From a virus, in the IMG/VR virus record IMGVR_UViG_3300032288_000426, positions 1-53,845 of that record: a DNA stretch of 53,845 bases, one strand, 5' to 3'. Each line of letters begins with the position of its first letter. Within the stretch, counting starts at the first letter, position 1. Positions 46,453-53,845 of this stretch are shown piece after piece. The notes under the pieces are model-generated. The model saw only the letters and a list, made by a program, of their open reading frames with translations, was not told where the DNA came from and did not search any database. Both the position numbers and the translations under genes were made by a program.

Positions 46453-47082
46453 TTAGCTATCCTGAGCAATCGCCTGACGGTCACCCAGACGCTGAATGTT
46501 CTCTGTTTTCAGTTGGGTAACAATCTTGTTGTACTCCGCTTGCCACATAGGCATACGCTCATCGTTCTTCAGGAAGGGCATAGCCTGCAGCAGGGAGCCA
46601 TACAGCATGGCCTGCGGAGCATATTGAGTGAACCAGTTGGTTTGATTGGTGGCGTCCAGAGGCTGAACCTCTTCGTAGTACATCACCTCAAAGTCATAGG
46701 CTACATCCGGGGTAGGCACCACCAGCCAGTGCGTATAGTCGTAATCCCCATAGTATTTGGGCGCACCTTCTTCAGACTCATCAGGCCAGTATTGGCGCAT
46801 GAACTCATAGGTACGCAAGAAAACAGGCTGCCGTGCACCGTCTACCGTGACATTCATGGAAACTGTCTTGCGCCAGCGGGCAGGCTTGGTGATCACCGGG
46901 TTACCGGCCACCATATTTGACTCATTGACCGTCAGATTGCCAAGAAACTTGATCTCGCTGGCAAGGGTCTGCTCAGCCAGCATAATGAAGGTGGGGATCT
47001 TGTCTAACGTGGCAGTATCTGTACGCTCCAGATAGCTGGAGATGTCGTTGTACAGAGAGGTGTAGGTCATTGAGACGGCCAT
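46453..47082 (-). CDS. Head-tail adaptor protein (SU10-type)
   Basis: A 209-aa protein (MTYTSLYNDISSYLERTDTA, LAEQTLASEIKFLGNL, QPVFLRTYEFMRQYWPDE, YTHWLVVPTPDVAYDFEVMY, LYGSLLQAMPFLKNDERM). This is the adaptor family that sits under the portal in short-tailed phages. It shares the helix-strand pattern with the 357-aa protein at 1420, so two related adaptors are present. TAATG couples it to the basic 55-aa gene. Confidence 0.8.
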   Translation of the reverse strand: MAVSMTYTSLYNDISSYLERTDTATLDKIPTFIMLAEQTLASEIKFLGNLTVNESNMVAGNPVITKPARWRKTVSMNVTVDGARQPVFLRTYEFMRQYWPDESEEGAPKYYGDYDYTHWLVVPTPDVAYDFEVMYYEEVQPLDATNQTNWFTQYAPQAMLYGSLLQAMPFLKNDERMPMWQAEYNKIVTQLKTENIQRLGDRQAIAQDS

Positions 47083-47249
47083 TACCAGTTACCTTTCTTG
47101 GCCTTGGCACCGTGTAAATTAGCCACCAAAGAGGGGTACTTAGTGCCAGTCTTTTTGGCAAAGGCTTTGGCGGCCTTCTTTTGATTCGGGCTCAGTTTTT
47201 CCGGCTTACCCAGATCTTTTGGCCTTGGCTTCTCCCAAACGTCTTTCAT
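47082..47249 (-). CDS. Small basic Lys-rich protein
   Basis: A 55-aa protein (MKDVWEKPRPKDLGKPEKLS, NQKKAAKAFAKKTGTKYPSL), about one-quarter Lys. GGAGGAAAAA precedes the ATG at 47247-47249. Its stop overlaps the adaptor start (TAATG). The charge suggests DNA binding or a virion-associated packing peptide. Below the length of routine ORF calls. Confidence 0.65.
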   Translation of the reverse strand: MKDVWEKPRPKDLGKPEKLSPNQKKAAKAFAKKTGTKYPSLVANLHGAKAKKGNW

Positions 47250-47272
47250 TTTTCCTCCGCCGCATTGTGTTT

Positions 47273-47785
47273 TTAGGCAATCATCGTCTCAGCATGAGTC
47301 TTGGCCTCCGCCACCCGGCGCAGCCAGCCCTTACCGAAGGTCGCAAACGTAGGCAGACTGCGGTAAAACGCTTCCTTTTCTGCACTGAATTTTGCCACTA
47401 ATTCCCCCTGATTGGCATCTTTTAATGCCTGCATGGTCTTAGGGCCGATAGCACCGTCCGGGGTTGCCCCTACAGCCTTCTGCATGGTCTTAATCGCTCT
47501 GCCGGGGCCAGCGTTGACCGCAAAGTCAAACATCAGGTAATCCAGCCCGTCAGGCATCTCATCAGCCCTTACGGCATCCCAGTATTTCTTTTTGTACATT
47601 GGGGCGACAATCTCAGGGGTCAGGGCACGCATTGCCGCCTCATCCACCACCTTGCCTACCCACTCTTCCCACACCTTTTTGGTCACACCCAGATTGGTCA
47701 TGCCGCCGGGATCTTTGGGATGGTTTACAAAGCCACCCTCGTGTTTAAGGATTGCCTTCAGGGCTTCGTCAAAGTTCTCTTTCAT
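47273..47785 (-). CDS. Endolysin, GH108-type muramidase with peptidoglycan-binding domain
   Basis: A 170-aa protein. The N-terminus has LKHEGGFVNHPKDPGG then TNLGVT, with Glu16 the catalytic acid of the GH108 N-acetylmuramidase family (EGGY-type). Residues about 88-125 (FAVNAGPGRAIKTMQKAVGA) and on are the PG_binding_3 domain. It cuts the host cell wall at the end of infection. It follows the holin gene (ATGA overlap). Confidence 0.9.
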   Translation of the reverse strand: MKENFDEALKAILKHEGGFVNHPKDPGGMTNLGVTKKVWEEWVGKVVDEAAMRALTPEIVAPMYKKKYWDAVRADEMPDGLDYLMFDFAVNAGPGRAIKTMQKAVGATPDGAIGPKTMQALKDANQGELVAKFSAEKEAFYRSLPTFATFGKGWLRRVAEAKTHAETMIA

Positions 47786-48192
47786 TTCTTCGCCCGCATA
47801 TCAATGATCTTTTCAAGCGTTCTGCCGCCAAAGTAAAAAGACATCACGAGCATCCCCCACTGGCCTAGCAGTTCAACAAACGAGTCTGCAATGTCAACCA
47901 GCGCAGCGTCAAGGATTGCCAGTGCCATGTAGGCAACCAAGATGTACACCAGCGTCAGCGGTCGGATGTTCTTGGACAGCCAGCTATCGCTTGCCATGTC
48001 GGCTTTTAAGCGCTCAGTCAGGTTGTTCTGCTCAGACTTGTACAAGTCCGTTTCATTCGCCATCTTGGCAAGCTCACCATCCTGAGCCATCTTGGCAAGC
48101 TCAAGCTGCGCCTTAGCCTTCTGTTCAGGGTCAGGAATCAGTTTGTCGATCAGTTTGCCGCCAATGCCCAGCAGCGCGTCAAGTCCTAGCAT
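47782..48192 (-). CDS. Holin, GTA_holin_3TM type
   Basis: A 136-aa protein starting MLGLDALLGIGGKLIDKLIP; AAGGAGG before the ATG at 48190-48192 fixes the start and drops a Cys-containing extension. WLSKNIRPLTLVYILVAYMA then LAILDAAL (first span), WGMLVMSFYFGGRTLEKI (second span) and an N-terminal amphipathic helix match the 3TM holin of gene transfer agents and phages. It opens the inner membrane for the adjacent endolysin. Confidence 0.8.
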   Translation of the reverse strand: MLGLDALLGIGGKLIDKLIPDPEQKAKAQLELAKMAQDGELAKMANETDLYKSEQNNLTERLKADMASDSWLSKNIRPLTLVYILVAYMALAILDAALVDIADSFVELLGQWGMLVMSFYFGGRTLEKIIDMRAKK

Positions 48193-48193
48193 G

Positions 48194-48811
48194 TCAACCT
48201 CCTTGTTGGAACATCCACCGCATAAAATAACCAAACCCGACAATTAATGCGAATACAACAACCATCGCCCCCACGGCCTGTATCGTCTCAAGCTGCTTAA
48301 CTCGGGCGCGGCGCTTCTTCATCGCTTCAGCCTTCTCATGCAGCCGCTTTTCAGTCTCTGCTTGACGCAGGGCTTCGGCTTTTGCCTCACGCTCGGAGCG
48401 AAGCTTACCCATGCGTTGCCAGAACTCGTCCCACATTCCGGCTTCTTGAAAGTGATAAGTAAAGATGTGCTTGATGTTGTCGTAATACTGCTTGATCTGA
48501 CGATCAATGATCATCAATTCCATGACGTACTCAGCGTCTGAGACGTAATCAGGTACGGGCTCACCTTTTGCAACCGCCGCCTCTTGGGCTACCTTAGCCT
48601 CTTCAAGCTGTGTTCGTTGGTGTTCGTATTTGCCCGCAGCCGAAAAAAACTTGGTGACACCCGACATGGAGTCGGCCAGCGTCTTTCCTGATTCCACCGC
48701 GCCATTAATCTCATCAAAAGCTTCTTTGGCAAGAGCTGCGGCTTCTTTTACTCCGGTAACAACAGCTTTAACCCCAGCAACAGCCAGACCAATTGTTACC
48801 GGGTCGATCAC
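48194..48811 (-). CDS. Membrane-anchored coiled-coil protein next to the lysis genes
   Basis: A 205-aa protein. Ala-rich N-terminus (GLAVAGVKAVVTGVKEAAAL), a long charged coiled coil (RLHEKAEAMKKRRARVKQLE) and one C-terminal transmembrane helix (VGAMVVVFALIVGFGYFMRW). The layout could suit a spanin-like or minor tail protein, but no lipoprotein signal or spanin pair is visible. Its end overlaps the holin start region. Confidence 0.65.
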   Translation of the reverse strand: MIDPVTIGLAVAGVKAVVTGVKEAAALAKEAFDEINGAVESGKTLADSMSGVTKFFSAAGKYEHQRTQLEEAKVAQEAAVAKGEPVPDYVSDAEYVMELMIIDRQIKQYYDNIKHIFTYHFQEAGMWDEFWQRMGKLRSEREAKAEALRQAETEKRLHEKAEAMKKRRARVKQLETIQAVGAMVVVFALIVGFGYFMRWMFQQGG

Positions 48812-48814
48812 TTC

Positions 48815-49369
48815 TTACTCCCAAAGAATATTGATTGTTCCTGCATCAAAGGTATCTGTGCCGTTGACTGTGGTGATACGGACTATATCTAAAGCACCAC
48901 CAAGTGTTACTGATCCAGCAATAGAATTTACGCTTGGAAGCGACGTACCTATAGTTCCGTTTGCGGTCCAAGCATTACTGCCCAAGAGGGTAAACACAAT
49001 ACTTCCGTAGCCAGCAGTTGCAGCACTCAATCCACCATACATATCAAAACCTGCGGTAAAAGACTGAGTTGGTGGTGTGCCATTTGCGTTAGAACCTGTC
49101 CCCAAGTACCCAGATGTTACAACCGTACCGCCCGTTCCTAGCCTAAAACGCAGTGACGAACTTCCACTAAGACTAATTCCATTTAACATCACCGTAACCC
49201 GCTTTGCCGTACTAGGTATACCAGTAAAGTCAACGCTAGTACCTGATGCTGTAACAGCCGTACCCGACGTTATAGTCGTAGACCACGCACCATCACCACG
49301 CAAAAACGTAGAGGAACTTGCGGTGCCTGTTGCCTCAAGAAGTCCGGGCTGTACTTTAGTCAAGGCCAT
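48815..49369 (-). CDS. Fibre-tip/decoration paralogue A
   Basis: A 184-aa Gly/Ser/Thr-rich beta protein. SGTAVTASGTSVDFTGIPST then AKRVTVMLNGI and the C-terminal TTVNGTDTFDAGTINILWE are shared with the next gene (49373). Between them the sequence is variable (QSFTAGFDMYGGLSAATAGY). Probably a distal fibre or host-binding subunit. The order suggests duplication of a fibre tip module. Confidence 0.7.
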   Translation of the reverse strand: MALTKVQPGLLEATGTASSSTFLRGDGAWSTTITSGTAVTASGTSVDFTGIPSTAKRVTVMLNGISLSGSSSLRFRLGTGGTVVTSGYLGTGSNANGTPPTQSFTAGFDMYGGLSAATAGYGSIVFTLLGSNAWTANGTIGTSLPSVNSIAGSVTLGGALDIVRITTVNGTDTFDAGTINILWE

Positions 49370-49372
49370 AGC

Positions 49373-49894
49373 TTATTCCCACAAAATGTTGATTGTGCCA
49401 GCGTCAAAGGTGTCTGTGCCGTTGACGGTGGTGATACGGACGCGGTCAAGAACCCCAGCTAAAGTTTTTGCCCCAGAAGAAAAATACATAAAATCACCGC
49501 CGGTAGTGTTTGACACCGAACCTGTTTCAGTCCACGTATTGCCCGTTAGGTTTGTTATTGTCATTGAGCCATTAAAATTATAAGACGCTCCAATATTATG
49601 GAATTGAAATCCGGTAGTTGAATTGACAGCGTTAAGACCGCTTGTTGAACAATACATACTAGCCGAAGCGTATCCGGTAGCTTCTACCCCACCTGATGTG
49701 CCTAATCTTATTTGCCAACTGCTTGAGCCGTTTGTACTTACTGCACTAAACATCACAGTAACCCGCTTTGCCCACGACGGGATGCCTGTGAAATCAACAG
49801 ACGTACCAGAAGCACTTACCGCCGTACCGGAAATAATCAGTGTGCCGTTCTCGTTGGCATTACTACCTACCGCAGCTAAAGCTGTTGCTGTCAT
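49373..49894 (-). CDS. Fibre-tip/decoration paralogue B
   Basis: A 173-aa protein paralogous to the gene at 48815: shared GTAVSASGTSVDFTGIPSWA, KRVTVMFSAV and TTVNGTDTFDAGTINILWE, with a different middle (MYCSTSGLNAVNSTTGFQFH). Three bases separate it from the next gene. The variable central part is the candidate receptor-binding surface. Confidence 0.7.
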   Translation of the reverse strand: MTATALAAVGSNANENGTLIISGTAVSASGTSVDFTGIPSWAKRVTVMFSAVSTNGSSSWQIRLGTSGGVEATGYASASMYCSTSGLNAVNSTTGFQFHNIGASYNFNGSMTITNLTGNTWTETGSVSNTTGGDFMYFSSGAKTLAGVLDRVRITTVNGTDTFDAGTINILWE

Positions 49895-50061
49895 TCTGTC
49901 ACCTCTGCTGGTTCAGGTACGTTGCCCTCGGCAAGCCATGCGAGATAGGCTTGGTAGTCGGTGTTCGCGGGGTCGAAGGGGATGCTATAAAGCACTTCTC
50001 CGACTTGCTTATTTACGACATTTATTAATCCAGTAACCGGGCTTTTTACAAGTTTGTACAT
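49891..50061 (-). CDS. Small conserved fibre-associated protein, 56 aa
   Basis: MYKLVKSPVTGLINVVNKQV followed by EVLYSIPFDPANTDYQAYLA and WLAEGNVPEPAEV. This pattern recurs near tail fibre genes of aquatic phages as I recall (SIPFDPANTDYQAYLAWLAEGN). ATGA-coupled to paralogue B. Below 60 aa. Probably a fibre chaperone or tail-fibre cap. Confidence 0.7.
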   Translation of the reverse strand: MYKLVKSPVTGLINVVNKQVGEVLYSIPFDPANTDYQAYLAWLAEGNVPEPAEVTE

Positions 50062-51666
50062 TTATAACTCCGCTTGAAATGCAACAAAGGCAGAAGCATT
50101 AAGTGTACGAACCATCCCTGCCCAACCAACTGTTCCAGATACCTCAGAAGTATTGTTAAGCTCCACCACTTCAGTCGAAGCTGCTTCCAAAGTTAAGCTG
50201 TTAAACGGGTCATTACCACCGTTCCTATAAAAAGTGTAATAGTTTGTTCCTGATGTTGATGCAATGGTTGGCGCAGTCCTCATTGAAACTTTAAGCGGTA
50301 CAGACATATATACAGAAGTCGCTGTGTATGCACCCCCTAAACCAATTGAAACATTGTTCCCGCTTGCTAAAACTTGATAATACCGCTGGCACATCGCTAA
50401 CTCACGCCCATAATCCCTGAACTCAAACGACGTTGCGTTGCTGCCGCGCTCTAGCTGGACTCCGGTGATGTAGAAGGTGGCTCCGTTGGTTCCTACGACT
50501 GATGTTGCGCCTGTAGCGGACAAGTAAAGCGAACTAGACCATGAGCCAGCAGTGCCGCTGTATGTAGACCCAGTACCAAGTGACCAATTTACCGATATGC
50601 CCCTGCCGTTATTTGTCAGCCAAGTACCACTAGTATCGCCCGCAATAGTGATCGTTTTCTGTTCCCAAGTATTAGCGGCGCTGATTGTGTAACTAAACGG
50701 ATACGATCTATTTACTGCGTTATTAACAAGAGAACCACCAAATGTTCCGGTCAATGAACTACGAACCCAGAAAGACAGAGTAATTGTTGCCGCTGACGCA
50801 GAACCCCAACCAAGGTCTGCAATGTTATAGCCTTCAATGTGCTGTCTGATAATAAAAGCTTCAGCCGAACCAACGGTGTATGCTGACGAAGACGTAAACA
50901 GTAGTGAGTTTATAAAACCTGTTGGCGCAGTGGATGACTGCTGCGATGTGCCTTTACTACTTTGCGACATGGAGTATTGAAACCTATCTACGCCCCACAC
51001 GTTATCGTTTGCCGTAACACTCGCCCCAGCATTCCTCTGGTCAATCACCATCCCCGGATTGATGATCCGGTTCTTGAATCCTGTGAAGCCCGACACTGCT
51101 GCGCCGTTGACTGTCAGGGTTGAGTTGAATGTGGATGCGCCGGTGACTGTGCCGCCCGTCAAGGGTAATGCGTTTGAGATAGACGTTAGGGTATAGACCT
51201 CGATGACTACGATGTCGCCAGCCGTACAAGCGTTGTTCAGCACTACCGTTGTTCCGTTCGTTGCTGTGTAGTCAGCAGGGGCAAGCTGGGAGCCGTTACG
51301 GATGACGTTGATGAAGCCGACAGTGTAGCTGCCGCTTGGGGTGAACGTAGTCTGACTTGCAGTTGCTGTAAACGAAGTCGATGAGAAGTACGCCGTGTTG
51401 CCCGGTGACGATACGCCAATGACAGGCAAGCCCAGATACAGCACCGAGATGTTGTTCGTACCCGATGGCGGTGCGCCTGAGAATGTCAGGGTGGTGCTGA
51501 TTACGGAGTATGTGTTTGGGTTCTGAACTACGCCCGATACTGCAACAATAATCGAACTTGTGCTGGCTGGCGCATAGGTCAGTGTGAAAGCCGTAGTTGA
51601 TCCGTTACCGCTGAACTGATCGAACGGGAATGAGCCGGTAGTTGGTTGTGCGCCGATGTAACTCAT
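50062..51666 (-). CDS. Tail fibre with carbohydrate-binding-like distal domain
   Basis: A 534-aa protein. N-terminal anchor-like region MSYIGAQPTTGSFPFDQFSG, a beta shaft (TLTFSGAPPSGTNNISVLYL), FKNRIINPGMVIDQRNAGAS in the middle and a distal domain ending YITGVQLERGSNATSFEFRD then YGRELAMCQRYY, the pattern of phage fibres that carry a galactose-binding-type module. It probably contacts the host surface. Confidence 0.8.
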   Translation of the reverse strand: MSYIGAQPTTGSFPFDQFSGNGSTTAFTLTYAPASTSSIIVAVSGVVQNPNTYSVISTTLTFSGAPPSGTNNISVLYLGLPVIGVSSPGNTAYFSSTSFTATASQTTFTPSGSYTVGFINVIRNGSQLAPADYTATNGTTVVLNNACTAGDIVVIEVYTLTSISNALPLTGGTVTGASTFNSTLTVNGAAVSGFTGFKNRIINPGMVIDQRNAGASVTANDNVWGVDRFQYSMSQSSKGTSQQSSTAPTGFINSLLFTSSSAYTVGSAEAFIIRQHIEGYNIADLGWGSASAATITLSFWVRSSLTGTFGGSLVNNAVNRSYPFSYTISAANTWEQKTITIAGDTSGTWLTNNGRGISVNWSLGTGSTYSGTAGSWSSSLYLSATGATSVVGTNGATFYITGVQLERGSNATSFEFRDYGRELAMCQRYYQVLASGNNVSIGLGGAYTATSVYMSVPLKVSMRTAPTIASTSGTNYYTFYRNGGNDPFNSLTLEAASTEVVELNNTSEVSGTVGWAGMVRTLNASAFVAFQAEL

Positions 51667-51675
51667 TATTTGACC

Positions 51676-52158
51676 CTAATATTTGATACAAGCAAGTAGA
51701 GCTACGTTTACAGGTCTTGTTTCATTCCCGAACCTAACTGTCCCATTACTTCCTGTAACCGGATCACCAGTTTTTAATGTGTCTCCAAATGATCCTGTAC
51801 CCGTATAAGTAACAGCAACGCCTGAAGAATTTATTACTCCGCCATGCCAATGGCCTTGAAATTGGTCGGTTTGTGTTGAGCCAAAAGCACGTCCACTATC
51901 TACTGATCCATTATCTACCCAACCACGAGCAAATTGTCCGCGCATATCAGGCACGTTAAAAGTAGTAGACCCATCACCAACACCAAACGTGGTACCGATT
52001 GCAGAAAATAAGGCTGCGTAAGTAGTGCGTGATATTGCCGCACCGTTGGCTTTTAAATACCCATCTGGTGCGGTGTTCATAGCAACAAAAATAACGGCAC
52101 CAGCGGGCATAGCTGCGCCGGGAGAAAGTCCTTCTGCTGGTATCGTGCTTATTGGCAT
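51676..52158 (-). CDS. Tail collar-domain fibre protein
   Basis: A 160-aa protein. MPAGAVIFVAMNTAPDGYLK, ANGAAISRTTYAALFSAIGT, FGVGDGSTTFNVPDMRGQFA and RGWVDNGSVDSGRAFGSTQT match the phage tail collar domain (PF07484) found at the ends of fibres. ETRPVNVALLACIKY closes it. Probably a tip or tail-fibre subunit. Confidence 0.85.
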   Translation of the reverse strand: MPISTIPAEGLSPGAAMPAGAVIFVAMNTAPDGYLKANGAAISRTTYAALFSAIGTTFGVGDGSTTFNVPDMRGQFARGWVDNGSVDSGRAFGSTQTDQFQGHWHGGVINSSGVAVTYTGTGSFGDTLKTGDPVTGSNGTVRFGNETRPVNVALLACIKY

Positions 52159-52389
52159 TTAAATCCCCAGAGCTGCTTTAATCTCGTCAGGTGTTGCTGC
52201 TGCGTCGATGTTAGTTTGAATCACAGCGTACTTCTCACGGATGGCTTGACGAGCAGCTTCTGCGCCTTCGGCTTGACCCGGAATTTGCTTTGCAATAGCG
52301 TCGTCGTAAGGCTTAAATTCTTCAGCCCTAGCAGCACGACGCATATCGTGACCAATGGTTTTGGCTTTGTCGATGTTGATCTTGATCAT
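52159..52389 (-). CDS. Small helical tail-fibre-associated protein
   Basis: A 76-aa protein (IDKAKTIGHDMRRAARAEEF, KPYDDAIAKQIPGQAEGAEA, IDAAATPDEIKAALGI). This helical pattern is a familiar tail-fibre assembly or DUF4376-like accessory protein in phages. Adjacent to the collar gene. Function inferred. Confidence 0.7.
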   Translation of the reverse strand: MIKINIDKAKTIGHDMRRAARAEEFKPYDDAIAKQIPGQAEGAEAARQAIREKYAVIQTNIDAAATPDEIKAALGI

Positions 52390-52577
52390 GCTTCATACTC
52401 CCATGCGTTACGGAACGTGCGATCTGAGGGCACGTCGCTTACATCCACAATCTTATAGGGCTTGCCCATCGGGACATCCTTGGCTGCGATCTGCTGAATC
52501 GTCAGGCCACACTCAGCCGTTGGGATAATGACAGCAACACCGCCGTCATCAGTTGGGTAAATAATTCGTTGGCTCAT
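52386..52577 (-). CDS. Small conserved protein near fibres
   Basis: A 63-aa protein (RIIYPTDDGGVAVIIPTAEC, LTIQQIAAKDVPMGKPYKIV, DVSDVPSDRTFRNAW). This pattern recurs beside tail fibre genes in phages I remember; its function is unknown. ATGA-coupled to the 76-aa gene. Confidence 0.75.
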   Translation of the reverse strand: MSQRIIYPTDDGGVAVIIPTAECGLTIQQIAAKDVPMGKPYKIVDVSDVPSDRTFRNAWEYEA

Positions 52578-52589
52578 GTTTACTCCTTG

Positions 52590-52952
52590 TTAGCGGAAGA
52601 TCGAGACATTACAGTACAACGGATCAACGCCAGCGCCGCCGTCAGTTACTAAAAATCTTACTGAAGTTGTGGTGTACGACCGAGGAGAAAACCCTCGTTC
52701 TGTGTTACCCGCGACAATAGCGTCACTTAAAGTACAAGTCCCATTCGCAGCATAGTTCGCATCCGTCAGCGCATTCGTAAAGTTGACCGTATAGTCCCCA
52801 GTACCGTTATCCGTAATACTCGACACATTAAACGATGCGCGAATAGCGACAGTGCCGGTTCCGTTGAAGTTGACCCAAGCTTTTGCCAAGCCATCAATCG
52901 TCGGTTGCCCGCCTGATGGATTCGTTACTGTAGTGACTCGTAGTGTGCTCAT
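52590..52952 (-). CDS. Tandem fibre-module paralogue 3
   Basis: A 120-aa protein starting MSTLRVTTVTNPSGGQPTID (ATGA overlap at 52949 fixes this start over a longer frame). Shares KAWVNFNGTGTVAIRAS and ITDNGTGDYTVNFT with the next two genes; the C-terminal half is unique (TERGFSPRSYTTTSVRFLVT). A small fibre or receptor-binding module. Confidence 0.75.
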   Translation of the reverse strand: MSTLRVTTVTNPSGGQPTIDGLAKAWVNFNGTGTVAIRASFNVSSITDNGTGDYTVNFTNALTDANYAANGTCTLSDAIVAGNTERGFSPRSYTTTSVRFLVTDGGAGVDPLYCNVSIFR

Positions 52953-53332
52953 CGGAATACCCCAACGCAAACTGTATCAACGTCAGATACTCCAGCAGTT
53001 TGTGTAATAAATGAATTTATCCTGCACGACCCCGCTGCAAATCTTGTACCCGCGCCGGGATTATTGAAACCATAACTACCAAAAGAATTACCACTACCTG
53101 AACTTCCCATAATAGAATAATTTGCATCCGCAAACGCAGTCGTAAAGTTCAATGTGTAATCACCTGTACCGTTATCCGTAATCGAACTCACATTAAAACT
53201 CGCCCGGATAGCCACTGTGCCCGTACCGTTAAAGTTTACCCATGCCTTGGCACTACCGTTAATCACGGTCTCAGACGGAACCGATGAGGAACCTGTCTGG
53301 TTGGATATGGTGGTTAGTCTTAGTGTGCTCAT
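52949..53332 (-). CDS. Tandem fibre-module paralogue 2
   Basis: A 127-aa protein with the conserved KAWVNFNGTGTVAIRAS and ITDNGTGDYTLNFT base. The distal half is different from its neighbours (SFGSYGFNNPGAGTRFAAGS). The second of three tandem copies. Confidence 0.75.
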   Translation of the reverse strand: MSTLRLTTISNQTGSSSVPSETVINGSAKAWVNFNGTGTVAIRASFNVSSITDNGTGDYTLNFTTAFADANYSIMGSSGSGNSFGSYGFNNPGAGTRFAAGSCRINSFITQTAGVSDVDTVCVGVFR

Positions 53333-53335
53333 GGT

Positions 53336-53716
53336 TTAACGGAAGACTGAAACATAATACGATGCTGGGTCATAAAAATTTGCCGCACCTTGAATATCTG
53401 TCCAGCAGACTCTAATTTGAGTTGTAGATTGCGTAGTTGGTGTCCCAACAGACGCGCTGCCATAAATTCTTGCAACAACAGAACCATTTGACGTTGTATA
53501 CATTGGGGCAGATACATTTACGCAATAATTTGCATCCACCATAGCCACCGTAAAGTTCACCGTGTAGTCGCCTGTACCGTTATCCGTAATGCTTGATACG
53601 TTCCCTGAAGCTCTGATCGCAACCGTACCTGTGCCATTAAAATTAACCCAAGCCTTCGCCGTGTAGACCTCTACACCAGCCTGAGTTGCAATAGTCGTGA
53701 CTCGTATGGTGCTCAT
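53336..53716 (-). CDS. Tandem fibre-module paralogue 1
   Basis: A 126-aa protein with KAWVNFNGTGTVAIRAS, ITDNGTGDYTVNFT, then a distinct distal part (MYTTSNGSVVARIYGSASVG). It is ATGA-coupled to the fibre gene that ends at 53713. The first of three tandem copies. Confidence 0.75.
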   Translation of the reverse strand: MSTIRVTTIATQAGVEVYTAKAWVNFNGTGTVAIRASGNVSSITDNGTGDYTVNFTVAMVDANYCVNVSAPMYTTSNGSVVARIYGSASVGTPTTQSTTQIRVCWTDIQGAANFYDPASYYVSVFR

Positions 53717-53845
53717 ACAATAGCCCAGTTACCGCCAGTAGAGATAGTCACCGTTACGCCTGTAGCAATCGTAATCGGGCCTGAACTCATAGCGTTAGTT
53801 GTACTGCCAATGGTGCGGTTTGCTGTCACCGTCTGACCGTTCTCG
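53713..53845 (-). CDS. C-terminal end of the fibre gene open at base 1 (wraps the junction)
   Basis: Read leftward from 53845, the frame ENGQTVTANRTIGSTTNAMS, SGPITIATGVTVTISTGGNW, AIV ends in TGA at 53713-53715, overlapping the next ATG. This is a recurrent C-terminal motif of phage fibre and structural proteins. Its frame matches codon 355 of the gene at 1-1064 (1064 + 133 = 399 codons). Confidence 0.75.
   Translation of the reverse strand, partial: ENGQTVTANRTIGSTTNAMSSGPITIATGVTVTISTGGNWAIV

Noticed and set aside
1-53845. CRISPR array, integrase/transposase, toxin-antitoxin pair or diversity-generating retroelement
   Set aside because: No regularly spaced repeats, no recombinase, reverse transcriptase or typical toxin motifs were found on either strand. 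The fibre duplications have no reverse transcriptase or template repeat near them.

Overview
The window reads as one complete or near-complete tailed-phage genome (about 53.8 kb) presented as a circularly permuted linear string. A minus-strand fibre gene is open at base 1 and its in-frame C-terminal end lies at 53713-53845; joining the two window ends gives a single uninterrupted 398-aa reading frame. Gene content is that of a short-tailed (podovirus-like) phage: TerS, TerL, a large portal, scaffold and capsid, adaptor-like proteins, a P22 gp10-like hub, several large internal/ejection-type proteins and many fibre modules, with no sheath, tape-measure baseplate set or contractile genes. No integrase, transposase, DNA polymerase or RNA polymerase was recognised. 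Shine-Dalgarno sequences are ordinary bacterial ones, and the lysis pair (GH108-type muramidase plus 3TM holin) suits a Gram-negative host, probably an aquatic proteobacterium (weak inference).

Layout. (1) 27.4 kb down to 1 and then 53.8 kb down to 33.2 kb, all minus strand: first a replication/recombination block (27.4-21.0 kb: Cro-like repressor, DUF1376-like replication protein, DnaB-type helicase, RuvC-like resolvase, Ref/HNH-like nuclease, Zn/OB protein, many tiny genes), a block of small unknown genes (21-19 kb), then packaging and head genes (19.0-1.4 kb), fibres (1.0 kb through the junction to 48.8 kb), lysis (48.2-47.3 kb), connector/tail genes (47.2-43.4 kb), an acyl-carrier-protein/ketoacyl-synthase cassette (43.2-41.3 kb) and five large internal virion-type proteins (41.3-33.2 kb), closed by a strong terminator at about 33.1 kb. 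(2) 27.5-33.1 kb, plus strand: an early/accessory operon starting at a divergent promoter beside the Cro-like gene. It holds tiny membrane proteins, a mosaic of short modular ORFs, then an SSB-like protein, HTH proteins and a PD-(D/E)XK exonuclease. Most genes are packed with ATGA, GTGA or TAATG overlaps, indicating translational coupling.

The most unusual content is a three-gene cassette in the virion region encoding an apparent acyl carrier protein, a ketoacyl synthase with an intact Cys-His-His triad, and a small protein that may have a GNAT-like acyltransferase fold. It sits directly upstream of the large internal virion proteins and could supply an acyl group to one of them. Other notable features are a phage GroES beside the scaffold gene, three copies of a promoter plus 5'-hairpin leader whose stems differ in sequence but keep pairing, a glycine-pair motif (KDGG/KGG + A/V/M) recurring in several unrelated virion proteins, an 8-Cys secreted mini-protein, and tandem fibre-tip paralogues with conserved bases and divergent tips.
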